A DNA stretch of 64,000 bases from Portulaca oleracea. Lineage: Eukaryota; Streptophyta; Magnoliopsida; Caryophyllales; Portulacaceae. The translations under genes and the position numbers were made by a program. Position 1 is the stretch's first letter, and the number at the start of each line of letters is the position of its first letter. Under the pieces are notes generated by a model, which saw only the letters and a list, made by a program, of their open reading frames with translations, had not been told where the DNA came from and ran no database searches. Below, in pieces: positions 1 through 10,822 of the stretch. The stretch covers positions 12,592,841-12,656,840 of the forward strand of contig CM055889.1 in NCBI GenBank assembly GCA_029582165.1. The letters run 5' to 3'.

Positions 1-1
1 G

Positions 2-118
2 CAAAAGACCAACAACAATAAAAGGAAGAAGAAGACTGCCAATGAAGGGAAGAGTAAGACCAAGGCTAGTGGAAGCAATAAGGGAAACAAGTCAAGTGAA
101 GTCCATCATTCAGCCTGA
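2..118 (+). CDS. 3' end of an unidentified Lys-rich protein gene (partial)
   Basis: An open frame runs in from the left edge and ends at a TGA at 116-118. The 38 visible residues are strongly basic and low in complexity (runs of Lys, Asn, Ser and Gly), as in disordered C-terminal tails. No domain can be seen. A GRF-type zinc-finger gene lies in the opposite orientation just downstream. Plant Mutator-like transposase genes often end in such tails and sit next to such genes, so a MULE transposase is one possibility, but this is inference. The 3' flank (119-465) has no further gene; it contains an imperfect repeat of a phrase ending in taatgttttaggca near 190-270. Confidence 0.35.
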   Translation, partial: QKTNNNKRKKKTANEGKSKTKASGSNKGNKSSEVHHSA

Positions 119-465
119 ACATGCCTTTAGTTGTTATGTAATGGACCCTAATGTTAAACTTATGTATTTGGTTTCTGTCAAGACATGGTTTGTAATGTTT
201 TAGGCATGAAAATTAAGTTCCAATTGTGTCATTTTGCTTTATGGATGGCATGGTTTCTAATGTTTTAGGCACAATTATGATCAATACTTGTCATTTGCAG
301 GCCAAACAGTTTGTGTCAAGACTTTTGATTGTATTGCTATCCAATTATGATTATGAGTAACTTGAGTACTAGTGTCATGGATTTTTATTGTTTCACAAAA
401 CACATACTACAAGAACTAATACAACTACTGCTGTTGCAACTAAGAATCCAACACATTAACTGTAA

Positions 466-1013
466 TCACTTCAAAAGAGACAGAACAACAACCACCAAGA
501 TTGCAACAATCACAACCAAAGACCCAATCCCCATCCCACACATCACCATAATCCCCAGCACTTTGTCCCACAATGCCTTCAGTTCAGCAGCCTTCTCAAC
601 TATCACAGACATCTGATCGATCAACCTAGACATCTTCATCACCAACTCAGCCACTTCCTTCCTCAATTCACCAACCTCATTCTTGCACATACTAAGCAAC
701 ACAATAGCTTCACCAACCTTCTCCTTCAACTGAAGTAAATCAGCAGCAACAGTATCCTTTGGCATGTCTAGCTCCACACTTGGCCCCCCTTCGTCCTCAT
801 GCTGTTTACACTACCTGAACCTTCACATTCATCCAACCACCCCAACCATTTTGTACACCTTGGGCACTTTCCATAGACACGATTTGGGTTGTTATTACTC
901 TTTGATATCTTCAGAACACCATCCACCCCACACTTACCAACGCACACGAACTTGCCATCCATCCAATTAGCCCTTTTGCTGAACCCTTCCATTCCCTTGT
1001 TCTCAACGTTCAT
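466..1013 (-). pseudogene. Frameshifted GRF-type zinc-finger protein with coiled coil and C-terminal membrane helix
   Basis: Read on the minus strand from the ATG at 1013. The first part holds a GRF-type zinc finger: CGVDGVLKISKSNNNPNR, then YGKCPRCTKWLGWLDEC, matching the family order of Cys, N-P-x-R, Cys and W-x-D. A frame change near 780-800 then leads into a second frame with a heptad-rich Leu/Lys/Glu coiled coil (LLQLKEKVGEAIVLL onward) and a final hydrophobic helix rich in Val, Ile and Leu ending at 466. GRF finger, coiled coil and tail anchor is the usual layout of the small uncharacterised plant GRF proteins. The coding length of 548 nt is not a multiple of three, so the gene is broken or carries a sequencing error. 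A possible 5' intron acceptor (tttgttgtag) lies just upstream. Function is unknown. Confidence 0.6.
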
Positions 1014-1071
1014 ATCATCTACAACAAAACAAACACAACAATACATATATTACAATAACATCGACAACAAA

Positions 1072-1213
1072 ACCAAATCAACAACACCTTATTTTCACAC
1101 CCAAATGAACAAACCAAAATCGACAACAAAGTCGACAACAAAACTAAATCAACAACACCTCATTTTCACACCCAAATGAACAAACCAAAATCGACAACAA
1201 AGTCGACAACAAA
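1072..1213. repeat. Tandem duplication, 71-bp period
   Basis: Two nearly identical copies of a phrase containing ttcacacccaaatgaacaaa and ending in aaagtcgacaacaaaac lie end to end, offset by 71 bp. They are in the 5' flank of the GRF-type gene. 1220-1600 has no recognisable gene. Confidence 0.7.
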
Positions 1214-1594
1214 ACCCTAAACCCTTAACCCAATCGATTCATATGAAATCGACAACAAAAAAAGGAACTCTCAAACCCTAATTTTTGAATTTTCAGACTA
1301 AATCAACACCACCCATTCAATTGAAGGTTGTCGATCTTCAAAACAATTGAAGGCTGTCGATTATCAAAATTGATGCCAACTCAGACAATGAGTTCGTTTA
1401 GGATTTACCTCCCATCCTCCTCGACATTGTGGGTTGCAAATCTCCTCCTCAATCTCCAGCTTCCTCTCTCTCAAATTTTGCTCTCTAATGGCGACTGAAT
1501 TTGGTAGTTGGGAGGGAGGAGTTAATTCAGTTTTAAAGACAAAAATTGGAGCCAAACAAGGGTATATTTGTCACTCCAGCAACCTAAATCAATT

Positions 1595-2200
1595 TTGTGT
1601 TGACTCCGGCTAGTCTCACCGGATTTTCATAACTGTTGGTCAGAAAATACCCAACTAGCATGTTTTGACAACAATCCGGTCTCCAAAGAGTAAAAAAAAA
1701 TAATGTGGTCCCCAAATAGTCACTTTTGGGGAATGTATGGCACCCCGGAGCAATTTTTTGATATTTTGGACCCTATACTTTGTCTCTGGCAACAATATGG
1801 ACCCCCATATTTCAAAGCCATTATCGATTTTTTTTTTCTTTCGAAAATTTTCCAACCGCAACTTCTTCTTCCTCTTCTGACACGATTTCCAACCCCTATA
1901 TGAGCATAAATTTGCCAAAAAAGTTACCAAAATTTACCAAAAGTTACCAAAATTTAACTTTTACCCTACTGTTTTTTACCCATGAATTTTACACGTCCTT
2001 AGCTGTCAATCTGGTCAATTTCAAAACAACATTCAAAAGAAGGAAAAAATGATAAAATGCCATATCGGAAAGTTTAAGCGACAATTAGGTCATCGCCGGA
2101 GTCAAACATAACTTTGGGCCACATTTTTTTTGGGTCAACAAAGTATAGGGTCCAAAATATAAACTTTGAAATATGGGGGTCCAGAAAATAAATACCCCAA
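1595..2200. repeat. Mosaic of inverted motif copies (degraded DNA element)
   Basis: Exact inverted pairs are present: ggaccctatactttgt at 1768-1783 pairs with its reverse complement at 2138-2153, and tggacccccatatttcaaag at 1798-1817 pairs with its reverse complement at 2164-2183. A shorter pair, gactccgg near 1600 and ccggagtc near 2098, is also seen. The pairs occur in the same order on both sides rather than in mirror order, so this is not a simple hairpin; it looks like a rearranged inverted-repeat transposon. Short open frames here are not genes. Confidence 0.55.
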
Positions 2201-2387
2201 AGTTCATGGTTTAAAAAGCAAAAAACTCATACTATTACTACTAATAACAATGTCTTATATCATAGGTAGTGTTTTCTATTCAATTCCAGAGTATTTTTCA
2301 CCCTTAATAACACAAGGTTTGTTGATAAATTTAATCAAATATTGTGCTAGAAAGCTATAAATAAAAATCAAACAAAAAAGGTAAGGT

Positions 2388-3752
2388 AATTTCCAGCTTT
2401 TGGCAATTACGATAATTCCCACGATGTGTACCGTACATTTAGCATGATCGAATCTCATACGTCGATTTTATTTATTTTCAAAAATATTTAATTTTGATTT
2501 TTAAATTGTGAAAATTATGTATAATTAATTAAAAATTAATTTTTTCAAGGACTTATTTGTCAACTATGAACTAGTCTATAATATACCATGCAATGCACGG
2601 GTAATATTTTAATAATTTTACATTATTTATTTTCTAGAGTAATTTTATAATAATGATTAATCCAATCTTATAAAAATATTATTTTTTATGGATTAAACTA
2701 TCAATTGAGTTTATTTTATTTCATGACCATAATGATTATGGATAAATACTTTAATTTTATTTTTTTGTCTTAAGAAGGATGTTTGTTTTTTTGAACAAAC
2801 TGTAACGACAACAACTACATGACAATTTTATTTTCTTATTATTTGGGATTATATAGTACGTGGATTTTAACTTCTTATTCAACTTTTTAATCTAAACTTA
2901 TTCCAATTTCTTATTCTTATTTTGGTAGCTTGCATGTAATTTGAATTTTTTTATTATTAAAAGTAATATAGTAGTTTCAATCAAAAATTTTATTTTCATA
3001 GTTATTAAAAGAATAAGAAACAATTTTTTCATGAAAATTTTATTTTAGTATCTATTATTATATTTTATTTATAAGGTTCTGGTCATAATATTATAATAGT
3101 AAATTAATGAAAGGAAAAGAAAAAATTGCTCTAGTTTTGTATTAGATATTTGTAACTTATGTATGTATGACCTTATGTATTTCTTTTTCTTTTTTGAAAA
3201 ATTTAAAATGTTCTAATTTTGTACGCATTAAATATTGGTAACTTATGAATGACTTTAGGTATTTCTTTTTCATTTTTATTAATATTATATTTATGATTGT
3301 AATAATAAATTATGTAGGTTTGGAATTTGCTTTGGAATTTACCAAACCTTCTAAATTATTTCTTTTAGGTTTAGATTTTCCTTAGAAGTTAGGAGCTTGT
3401 GTTTTAATATATTTAATAGCTTGTGTTTTAATATATTTTCCTTAGTCAAACGGCGGAAGCGGTTACCAGGGGCATCGTCAATCGTGGAAGGCAGAAGGGT
3501 TTTGAAACTTAAATTCCAAAGTATGTTGTATATAATACCAAAATATTGCAAAAATAATTGGTGAAAGACACATGGTTAAATGGGTAGGGATTTGTTTATT
3601 ATAAGATAGGTTGCAAGTTTGAATCTCATAACTTTAACTTTTTTCAAAATTTGAAAATAAATAAAATCGATGTATGAGATTTGATCATGCCACATGTACG
3701 GTACACATCGCAGAAATTACCGTAGTTACCATGATTGCCAAAAGGTAGAAAT
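2388..3752. mobile_element. Non-autonomous DNA element with terminal inverted repeats of about 95 bp
   Basis: The left arm (about 2395-2485) contains cgatgtgtaccgtacat, then tctcatacgtcgattttat; the right arm (about 3650-3745) carries the same phrases reverse-complemented (atgtacggtacacatcg, ataaaatcgatgtatgaga). The interior is extremely AT-rich without a transposase frame. Both arms contain ttttggcaat close to their outer ends. I could not find a convincing target duplication, so the outer limits are approximate and the superfamily is open. Confidence 0.65.
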
Positions 3753-3910
3753 CGCTATACATGCTTCCAAAATCAAATGGGAAATTACAAATGGTGATAT
3801 ATCTTGCTTGTAAACTTAGACACGTCAGTTACTATTCCACTTAAAGCATATTATAATCAAATGGGAAATTACAAATGGTGATATAAATTGAGTGCATTGC
3901 TTTTATATTT

Positions 3911-4475
3911 GGGATATTGGATCACAAATATACCGATATTTGGAGGTACTGGATTATAATATACTAACCTTAATTTATTATTGGATAACAATATCCCTGA
4001 CCTTTATATTTATGTAAGATTATTAAACAGTGACTGAGGGGGTGGTGACTTGTTAACTAGTCTCTGTTATGACGTGACAGGCAGAGGAAAAATAACCGAC
4101 CCTTGCCTAGTAACCTCATTAACCCCTCCGTTTTTCTCACTAACCCTCGTTAAAAAAAAAATCGGCCCTAACACAGTGACTAACGGGGCGGTGAACCAAT
4201 CTTCATACTGATGTGACACACAACCAACCAATGTCTTGTAATGTGGGTTAGTGAGAGAAACGAAGGGGTAAATAGAGTTATTGGCCTGAGACAATTTTTT
4301 TCCCTTCGCCAGCCAGGTTAGCATGCATGGAGACCGATTCACCATCCCTTTAGTTACTGTTGGTATAATAATATCACCTAGGTATAAAAGTCATGGATAT
4401 TGTTCTCCAATAATAAAGGTTGGTATGTTACAATCCAACACCCCTAAAGATCGGTGTACTATCATCCAAAAACCC
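3911..4475. mobile_element. MULE-type MITE, 565 bp, with 9-bp target duplication
   Basis: Imperfect terminal inverted repeats of roughly 90 bp begin with gggatattggat on the left and end with atccaaaaaccc on the right; both contain an ACCGAT motif and a longer shared block around attattggataacaatatcc. The 9-bp sequence tttatattt lies immediately outside both ends (3902-3910 and 4476-4484). A 9-bp AT-rich target duplication with long TIRs is typical of Mutator-like elements. Inside, a phrase starting acagtgact occurs twice (near 4027 and 4173). No coding potential. Confidence 0.75.
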
Positions 4476-4871
4476 TTTATATTTTCTCCAAAACCAGTTG
4501 ATTATTGAAATTAAAGTTTCTAACATTGGAATCATCACTTATCTACTTCCCACTACGAATAATGATATCAACTATAATTCAATCACAAATGCACCCACAT
4601 CCAGCAAAAAATTACCAATAAAATGTCCCATTCATCCACATCACAAACCCACAAAAAACCAATGTAAACTAAAATGGTAAGTATGCAAAGTGTAAACACA
4701 TCGGTGTTGATTAATTCATTCAACCACCAAAACCTCTTATTATCCCCTAATAGCATATCATAGATAATTGATTGCATGATTGCATGCATATTCTTTCCCA
4801 CATACCATTTTTACTATGTACCAAGTACCCTTTCAATCGCCAAAACTCAAAAGCATTAGCCAATGCATTTG

Positions 4872-4880
4872 CTATATATT
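4872..4880 (+). promoter_or_regulatory. Candidate TATA box of the RING-H2 gene
   Basis: ctatatatt lies about 135 bp before the ATG at 5013, leaving room for a 5' leader of about 100 nt. No other elements were assigned. Confidence 0.4.
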
Positions 4881-5012
4881 GAACGCCTTATCTTCTTATT
4901 TCTCCTGCAAGCTTTACCATATTTTCATCAAATTCCCCCAAAACACACTATTGGTTTTCTCAAAGTGTTATTAGAGAGAGAGAGCACTAGTAAAGTGTCG
5001 AGTGCGTCGAGG

Positions 5013-6143
5013 ATGATCCCCTTTTTTTTCATTGACCTTCTTCGACAGAGTTTGATGATTATGAAATTAGGGTATGTTACTTATTTTGTTATCGACTCAT
5101 TAGTGTAAATCAACTTGATATGCCTTTAGATTATTTAATGCATGTTTATTGTAGCTTTCTTGTTATTCTTTAACACTTCAAAATCTAGAACATAAACTTT
5201 GATCATTGGTATAACTAAAAACAACACATAAGTTGAAATGTATTTGAATTTATAAGATAGCCAGTTGAATTTCAGATTTTCTCAGCATGATAATTTACTA
5301 TTTCCAATAATTATACAAGAGATCTTTGAGCCTTGAGTAAGCTAAACATATAAGAGTGTCGTTTGTGATAAGTTTAATTTGTAATTCTTACGTCACACCA
5401 TTTCCAATAATTACTTTTATCACAATTTCTAGTAACTTATAATTTTTTTTCTTCATATTAAATCATGCAGCACACTGTTAAAATTATAACATGTAATTTT
5501 ATCATTGATCAAATTTTAAATTAACCCATAATCCAAATTTGTTTGCATATTATATGATAATAAGAATTTTAGATTTTCTTTCCATGATAATTTAGAATGT
5601 TGTATTTGTTACTTCATGAAAATAGAGGGATTTCCTGTATCTTTTTTTTTGCAATACTAAGTTTTAATTTTATTTCTTCATATTGAATCATGCAGCACAA
5701 TATTGATTTTTGCATTGCTACCAACAATTGTTGGTAGCCAAGAAAACCATCGCAACGCATTTGATAGGAACGAAACCCACCACAATGACACAACGATACT
5801 CCATGTGGTAATTGCATTAGGGGTATTTTTAATTTTTTTTGTAATTTGTATTTTAATATATTGGTACCTTAGGAATAAATCTGCTCCCCGTAAATTGAGG
5901 GAGCAGATTTATAGAACATTTCCCGTAGTTGTTTATTCATCAGAAACAGCGGTGATTAGCAGTAATGAGTGTCTTATATGTTTAGGAGATTTTGTAGTTG
6001 GGGAAGAGGTTTATACCCTTCTCAAATGTGGTCACACTTTTCATTCCGAGTGCAGTCATAGATGGTTAACCGGTAGAGATTGTAGGTGTCCAATATGCAG
6101 ATATGATTATTTTAATGGTTACTGTTTTGTTTATAGATTGTAA
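5013..6143 (+). CDS. ATL-like RING-H2 finger protein (probable membrane E3 ubiquitin ligase), two exons
   Basis: I join exon 1 (5013-5071, donor gtatgt) to exon 2 (5696-6143, acceptor catgcag); the codon split across the junction reads Gly and the frame stays open for 168 residues. The joined N-terminus, beginning MIMKLG or earlier, forms a hydrophobic signal-like segment, followed by a short Asn/His-rich stretch, a membrane helix (VVIALGVFLIFFVICILIYW) and a cytosolic RING-H2 domain near the C-terminus. The RING ligands are visible: CLIC, CGHTFHSEC and CPIC, with a Trp after the fourth-ligand region as in ATL proteins. The family transfers ubiquitin to membrane-associated targets; the substrate is unknown. 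ATG codons at 5013 and 5061 are both possible starts. The ATL GLD motif is not evident. Confidence 0.75.
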
Positions 6144-6399
6144 AATAATATATATATAATAGTAATTATTGTTATTCTACCGTTTTCATTTTGTTATATT
6201 TTTTTTATCCTGCGAACTTTTAAATTTATAATTTGTTTGACTTTTGGATGAAGGATCATTAGAAACAATGTGTTCATAACAAAATTGTGATCCTTTTATC
6301 ATATAATATGTATATATACTTGACACTTGAATTTTCTTCTTAAACAACTCAACAACTGACGAGTATTTCTTATGAATCCTAACCGTCGTGTTCTATTCA

Positions 6400-6655
6400 A
6401 GCAGTCAGTCGTTCAATTTTTTCAGCTTAGTTTCCAGTTTTGCCGAGAACGATGATATTGAATACCTGCTATAATAAGCAAAGACATATATGTCATAGTA
6501 GAACTGATCATGTTGCCACACAAAATGTAACCCATTGGGAAGTTATGGCCTCCATACGAGGAAGCAGACAAAGGAAAAAGTATACATACATAACAAATTA
6601 ACAATTCATTATTATTGTCATAAATAAACAAACTACGAATGATTATTAGCGTATC
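6400..6655 (-). pseudogene. Remnant resembling the 3' flank of a neprosin-family gene
   Basis: This stretch aligns by eye with the 3' flank of the neprosin gene at about 18515-18876. Shared blocks in the same order include gctataataa, gtagaact, gccacacaa, agttatggcc, aaaagtata and acaattcat. The similarity stops close to where the neprosin stop codon would be; beyond it lies a GGGTTCGG-rich repeat instead of coding sequence. I infer the decayed 3' end of a duplicated minus-strand neprosin gene. A shared repeat element is an alternative. Confidence 0.5.
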
Positions 6656-6659
6656 ACTC

Positions 6660-6910
6660 CTAGGCCTAGTAATCGGATGTGTCGGATCGGGTTTGGATCG
6701 GGCGATTTCATATTTGGGTTTGTTCGGATCGGGTTCGGTTCGGTTTGACTTCGGATGGACCTTAACCTGCTCGCATCGGGTTTGGGTCGAGTCTAACTGA
6801 ATCATGATCTTCGGGTTAGAGATTGTTGAATCATTTCTCGGGTTGGGTTGAGTTGGATCGGGTTGACTAGGTTGCTTACTTTCTGGTGAATCCAAGGTCG
6901 GATTCATTTC
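6660..6910. repeat. Degenerate GGGTTCGGATC-type low-complexity repeat
   Basis: Repeated variants of tcgggttcggatcgggt occur throughout. The 161-residue minus-strand frame across this tract is dominated by Asp-Pro-Thr and is an artefact of the repeat. Confidence 0.6.
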
Positions 6911-7009
6911 GGATCGGATTGCTAATGTATTATGTTAAAATTTATTTATTACTAAAATGTTAATTTTCAGTTTTTGAGCAAATATTAATTGTATAATTAA
7001 TAATTATTT

Positions 7010-7013
<4 letters not shown>

Positions 7014-7067
<54 letters not shown>
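7014..7067. repeat. (TA)n microsatellite
   Basis: About 27 TA units, ending exactly where the inverted-repeat element begins. A second, shorter interrupted (TA)n tract flanks that element on its right (7581-7620). Confidence 0.9.
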
Positions 7068-7069
<2 letters not shown>

Positions 7070-7580
7070 ATAATTTGATTCTAATAATCCCTACTTTCAC
7101 CAATTGGACAATGGTGGACCGTACTTTCACTTTTTATTCTGGTGGTCCAAAAAAAAATAAAATTGGATTGTAGTGGTACCAAATCCACCTCCACATTCTT
7201 CTTATTTTTTTCATTCCTACACTATATTGTTTTTGTTTTTTTTCGTTCCTGCCCCTAGAAAGTTAATGAGTTGTAGTTTCTAAAACATTTTTTAAATTAT
7301 TTTTTTGAGACTCCGAATAATTATTATGATTTTTTAAAAATAATAAAAGTGAAAAAATCGTAAAAAATAGTAAAAAAATGAAAAAAAAATTGGGAGAAAC
7401 GCTGTAAATTCATTAAAAATCATTGTAAAGAGTTATACTAAGTTTTGAATCAAATGCAACACAAAATCTATGATTCTCTCGAAATATCCCACTACAATCT
7501 AATTTTATTTTTTTTTGGACCACCAGAATACAAAGTGAAAGTACGGCCCACTACAATCCAATTGGTGAAAGTAGGGATTA
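7068..7580. mobile_element. (TA)n-embedded inverted-repeat MITE, copy 1
   Basis: Terminal inverted repeats of about 100 bp: the left contains aataatccctactttcacca and attctggtggtcca, the right contains tggaccaccagaat and tggtgaaagtagggatta. The interior is AT-rich and non-coding. The element lies between two TA tracts, so the target duplication cannot be separated from the microsatellite. A full-length copy in opposite orientation lies at 54455-54982. Insertion into TA repeats resembles the Micron MITEs described in rice. Confidence 0.8.
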
Positions 7581-7620
7581 ATATATATATATATATATAT
7601 ATATAGATATATATAGATAT

Positions 7621-9486
7621 AGACACACACATTTCAATTATAAACTTGCAAAATAATTATGAGATAAAGAAAGGTGCATAAATAATTATATTACATAATT
7701 TACATATTGTTCCAAGGAGAAGAAAATAATTTGATAGATACTATAATAACATAGTAAGTAGTCATAATGCTAACATGGTAGTTGTACTATAAAATACAAC
7801 CTACAAATAAAAGTAAAACATTGCCTTTCAATTCTCTCTTAATTTGACTTGGTTGCATTATATGTTGTCTCCCTTGGTTGTCTAGCTTGGGATGCTCCCT
7901 TTGAGAGATTTGGGGAAAAAGAGAAAGTAGACGTGAAATACTATTACCCATGTTCAAAGCAAGCAAAAAAATTATTCAAGAATCAATTATTTATAGAATA
8001 AGTTTCCGGGGGGAAGAGGTTTAACAATCAAGCCATTCTGAAAATCAAAAAAGTTACAAAACCTAACCTTAAAATTATCTACTAGCAATGCTAGAGAAAA
8101 TATCCAAAAGCCCACAACAATTCATTTAGGAGATTCGTTGCACTGATAAGGGGGAAGAGGCACCAGAGGCTACAATGTAAGGAAAAGACAGATGAATTAG
8201 CCACAAGTCATAAGACATAAGATAGGGTTAACTCTGATGACAATCTCAAACATGCATACCTGCTCATCAGAACATTTCTGCTTCTTTAAACTCTTTCACA
8301 TTGTCACTCCCACCATTTTAAACTCTTTGGTTCTCTTATATGTTTTCCCACCTCTTATTTTTGGCTTTTAAGTCCTTCTGTGATTTGGAGGTGGATATTA
8401 GTATGGTTCTTTAAGCCCTATTCCTTTGTGCTCAGGGTTGTGTTTATCTTTCCTTTTCTTAAAATCCTTCTTGGAGGCTGTCTCTTTGCTCGTAGGATTT
8501 TGTGTTTGCTGCTTTATCGTTGGGTTGTAGTGTGGCGGTGGAGCTGGTTAATCAAGATTAATTGTATATTCAACGAGGATGGATTATACATACAAGCATG
8601 TGTTGAGAATGCATATTCGGATCCTCTAATTAACTCCCAATTCGGGTATCCCTTTTTTGTAAAATGTTTATCTTTTGGAGCAACTTGTATTTCTTTTTTG
8701 ATGAGAACTTTTTGTCCTTACTTTTTTCTTGGTTATTGATCATTTGTATTCTGTTATTGAAAATAAAATGAATGTTCTAACAGCGAGTGAGCTTACTATA
8801 GTCATAGTAACCTCTAAGGCCATTCTTAAGACCTTCCCGAAAGGGAATTATGAAGCAAAGTTGGAGTCATCCAACTTGAGAGATCATTTAAGTCAAAAGA
8901 AATGGAAGGTAACACAAGGACGCTCCCAAGATTCCAGACTTTTTTGAAATGCTAGAGAGATCCACCAGGAGAAGGGCTGTTGCACAAAATGTACTTCTAA
9001 GTAATTGCCCACGCTCTTCGGTAATATCATCATGACTCTCGAAGTTATGTGCGGTAGCAATACCAAACCAAATACGACGAGAAGGATCTCCTTATTTCTT
9101 CACCGCGGGTTCTCGCGTAATTTTCTTGAAAAGATAGTATATCACCGTGGGAAACTTTAAAATGAGTAGTGACCGAGGGGATTTTCGACTATTGCTATGA
9201 AAGAGGGAAGAAGACCCGCTTTCGCAGAGGTGGAAGAAAGGCCGGCCACGCGAACAAACTTGGATCCCGCTGAGTGGCTTAGCACAAAAAGTTGGAGAGG
9301 GAAAGTGTATAGAGTTTATAGCTTTCGAACAAGTATGTTTCTTTGTCAAGTTTTTAGTCTAATAGCTTGTGTTAAGAGTGAAAAGTTGAGAATTTCGTCT
9401 ACTCAATTACCTACTAGTCTTTCGAGACTTTGTAGGGACATTATGTTTCTAGATGGAAGACATCAATTCAAAAAGTTAGTGATTTA
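7621..9486. other. No recognisable gene
   Basis: Non-coding, AT-rich DNA with a few short open frames (for example 8380-8739, 8729-8947 and 9197-9487) that show no domain and have no support. The last part directly precedes the LINE endonuclease start and could hold a decayed LINE ORF1, but no CCHC knuckle or DUF4283 pattern was seen. Confidence 0.5.
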
Positions 9487-9727
9487 ATGAAAATTTTATA
9501 TTGGAATATTCAAGGAGGTAAAAGTAATAGTAAGATTGCTGAAATAAACCATCTTCTAAACAACCCAAGATGGAACACTTCTAATTTGGATGTGCATGTT
9601 TTGTAAAAGGACTCTCATGCAATCCATATTTACATTAAAGAGAAAAAAATCAAATATTGAGACTATAGTCTCTGGGATTTATGCCCCAACTCAAGAGAGA
9701 GATAAATCAATTTTTTGGGAACACTTA
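9487..9727 (+). pseudogene. L1-type LINE, 5' part of the endonuclease (fragment 1)
   Basis: From the ATG at 9487 the frame reads MKILYWNIQGG, the typical N-terminal strand of the plant L1 apurinic endonuclease. Stops and frame shifts follow, then YAPTQERDKSIFWEHL appears in another frame. The segment stops at the TTA where the Harbinger element was inserted and continues at 14306. Confidence 0.7.
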
Positions 9728-10822
9728 GGGCCTGTTTGGTGAGATAAAAAGGAATGGGATTAGGGTGGAATGGAATGGTATTTCTTTTTTACCTGTTTGG
9801 AGAACATAAAATGGAATGGAATTAGTATTCCATAGGAATTCTTATCCCTCCCAAATGGGAGGAATTAGATACCTCGCATAATTGGGGGGGAATCAAATAC
9901 AATCCCTGAGGGATTGAGTGTCTGTTGTCTCTCAACCCACAAACCCTAGCTTCTCAAGGCTTCACCGCGCCCAAAGATCGACTCCGCCACCCACCGCGCT
10001 CACGCCGCCTCACGCACACCGCCGCGCTCCAAATGTACCAAGGCGTCCAGGTATGTTTTTTTCAATTTTTGCTCATGAATAATCTTGTGTGGGATATTGC
10101 TAGTGTTTTTGCTTTGAATTATCTGTGAAATTTTGGGGATTTCAATTCTTCTGCTTCATCTTTATTTCAGATCTATTTTGTTTCTCTGATTCTCGTCAAA
10201 ATCATCTGACATAGTCACTCTCAATCACCACTGTGGAATTTTGATTGATGAATTGAAGCTCATTTGATTTGATTTCTTGTTGTTACTGCAATGGATTAGT
10301 GTAGTATGTAGTGAGGTTCGATTTATCGAGTTAGTTAGGGATTAAGAAGGAAAAATGTTGTTAATCCATGGTTGAGTGTGTTTGTGGGTTTGAATGAGAG
10401 ATTGATTTGGTATCTTGTTGTTTCTGTTATCGATGAGTGTAGTATGTTGTGAAGTTTGATTTATGGAGTTAATTGGAGATTGAGATGGAACAATGTTGTT
10501 AATCCATGGTTAAATGTGTCTGTGGTGTCGAGAGAGAGATTGATTTGAATGGTTAATCAGATCAAATAATGTCACTTTGTCTACTTTCGCATGTATTTGT
10601 TTGTTTTTGTCACTTTGACCCGCTGCTCAATGTTTTTCTTATGAATAATCTGTGGAATTCTTTTTTCAATTTTGGGGATTTCTACTTGTTGTTGTGTGGG
10701 ATTTGTCATGTGAATTGTTGTATCTTTCCAATACCCATTATTTGATTTTCACATTGGTTGCCTTCAATTTTTAATATATTGTTAGATTATGATTTATAAT
10801 TGAATATGATTTAAAACAGAAT

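Noticed and set aside
6422..6907. 161-residue minus-strand frame
   Set aside because: Asp-Pro-Thr-rich product of a GGGTTCGG repeat joined to non-coding DNA similar to the neprosin 3' flank.
8380..8739. 119-residue frame with hydrophobic segments
   Set aside because: Composition follows T-rich DNA; no motif, promoter or splice context supports it.
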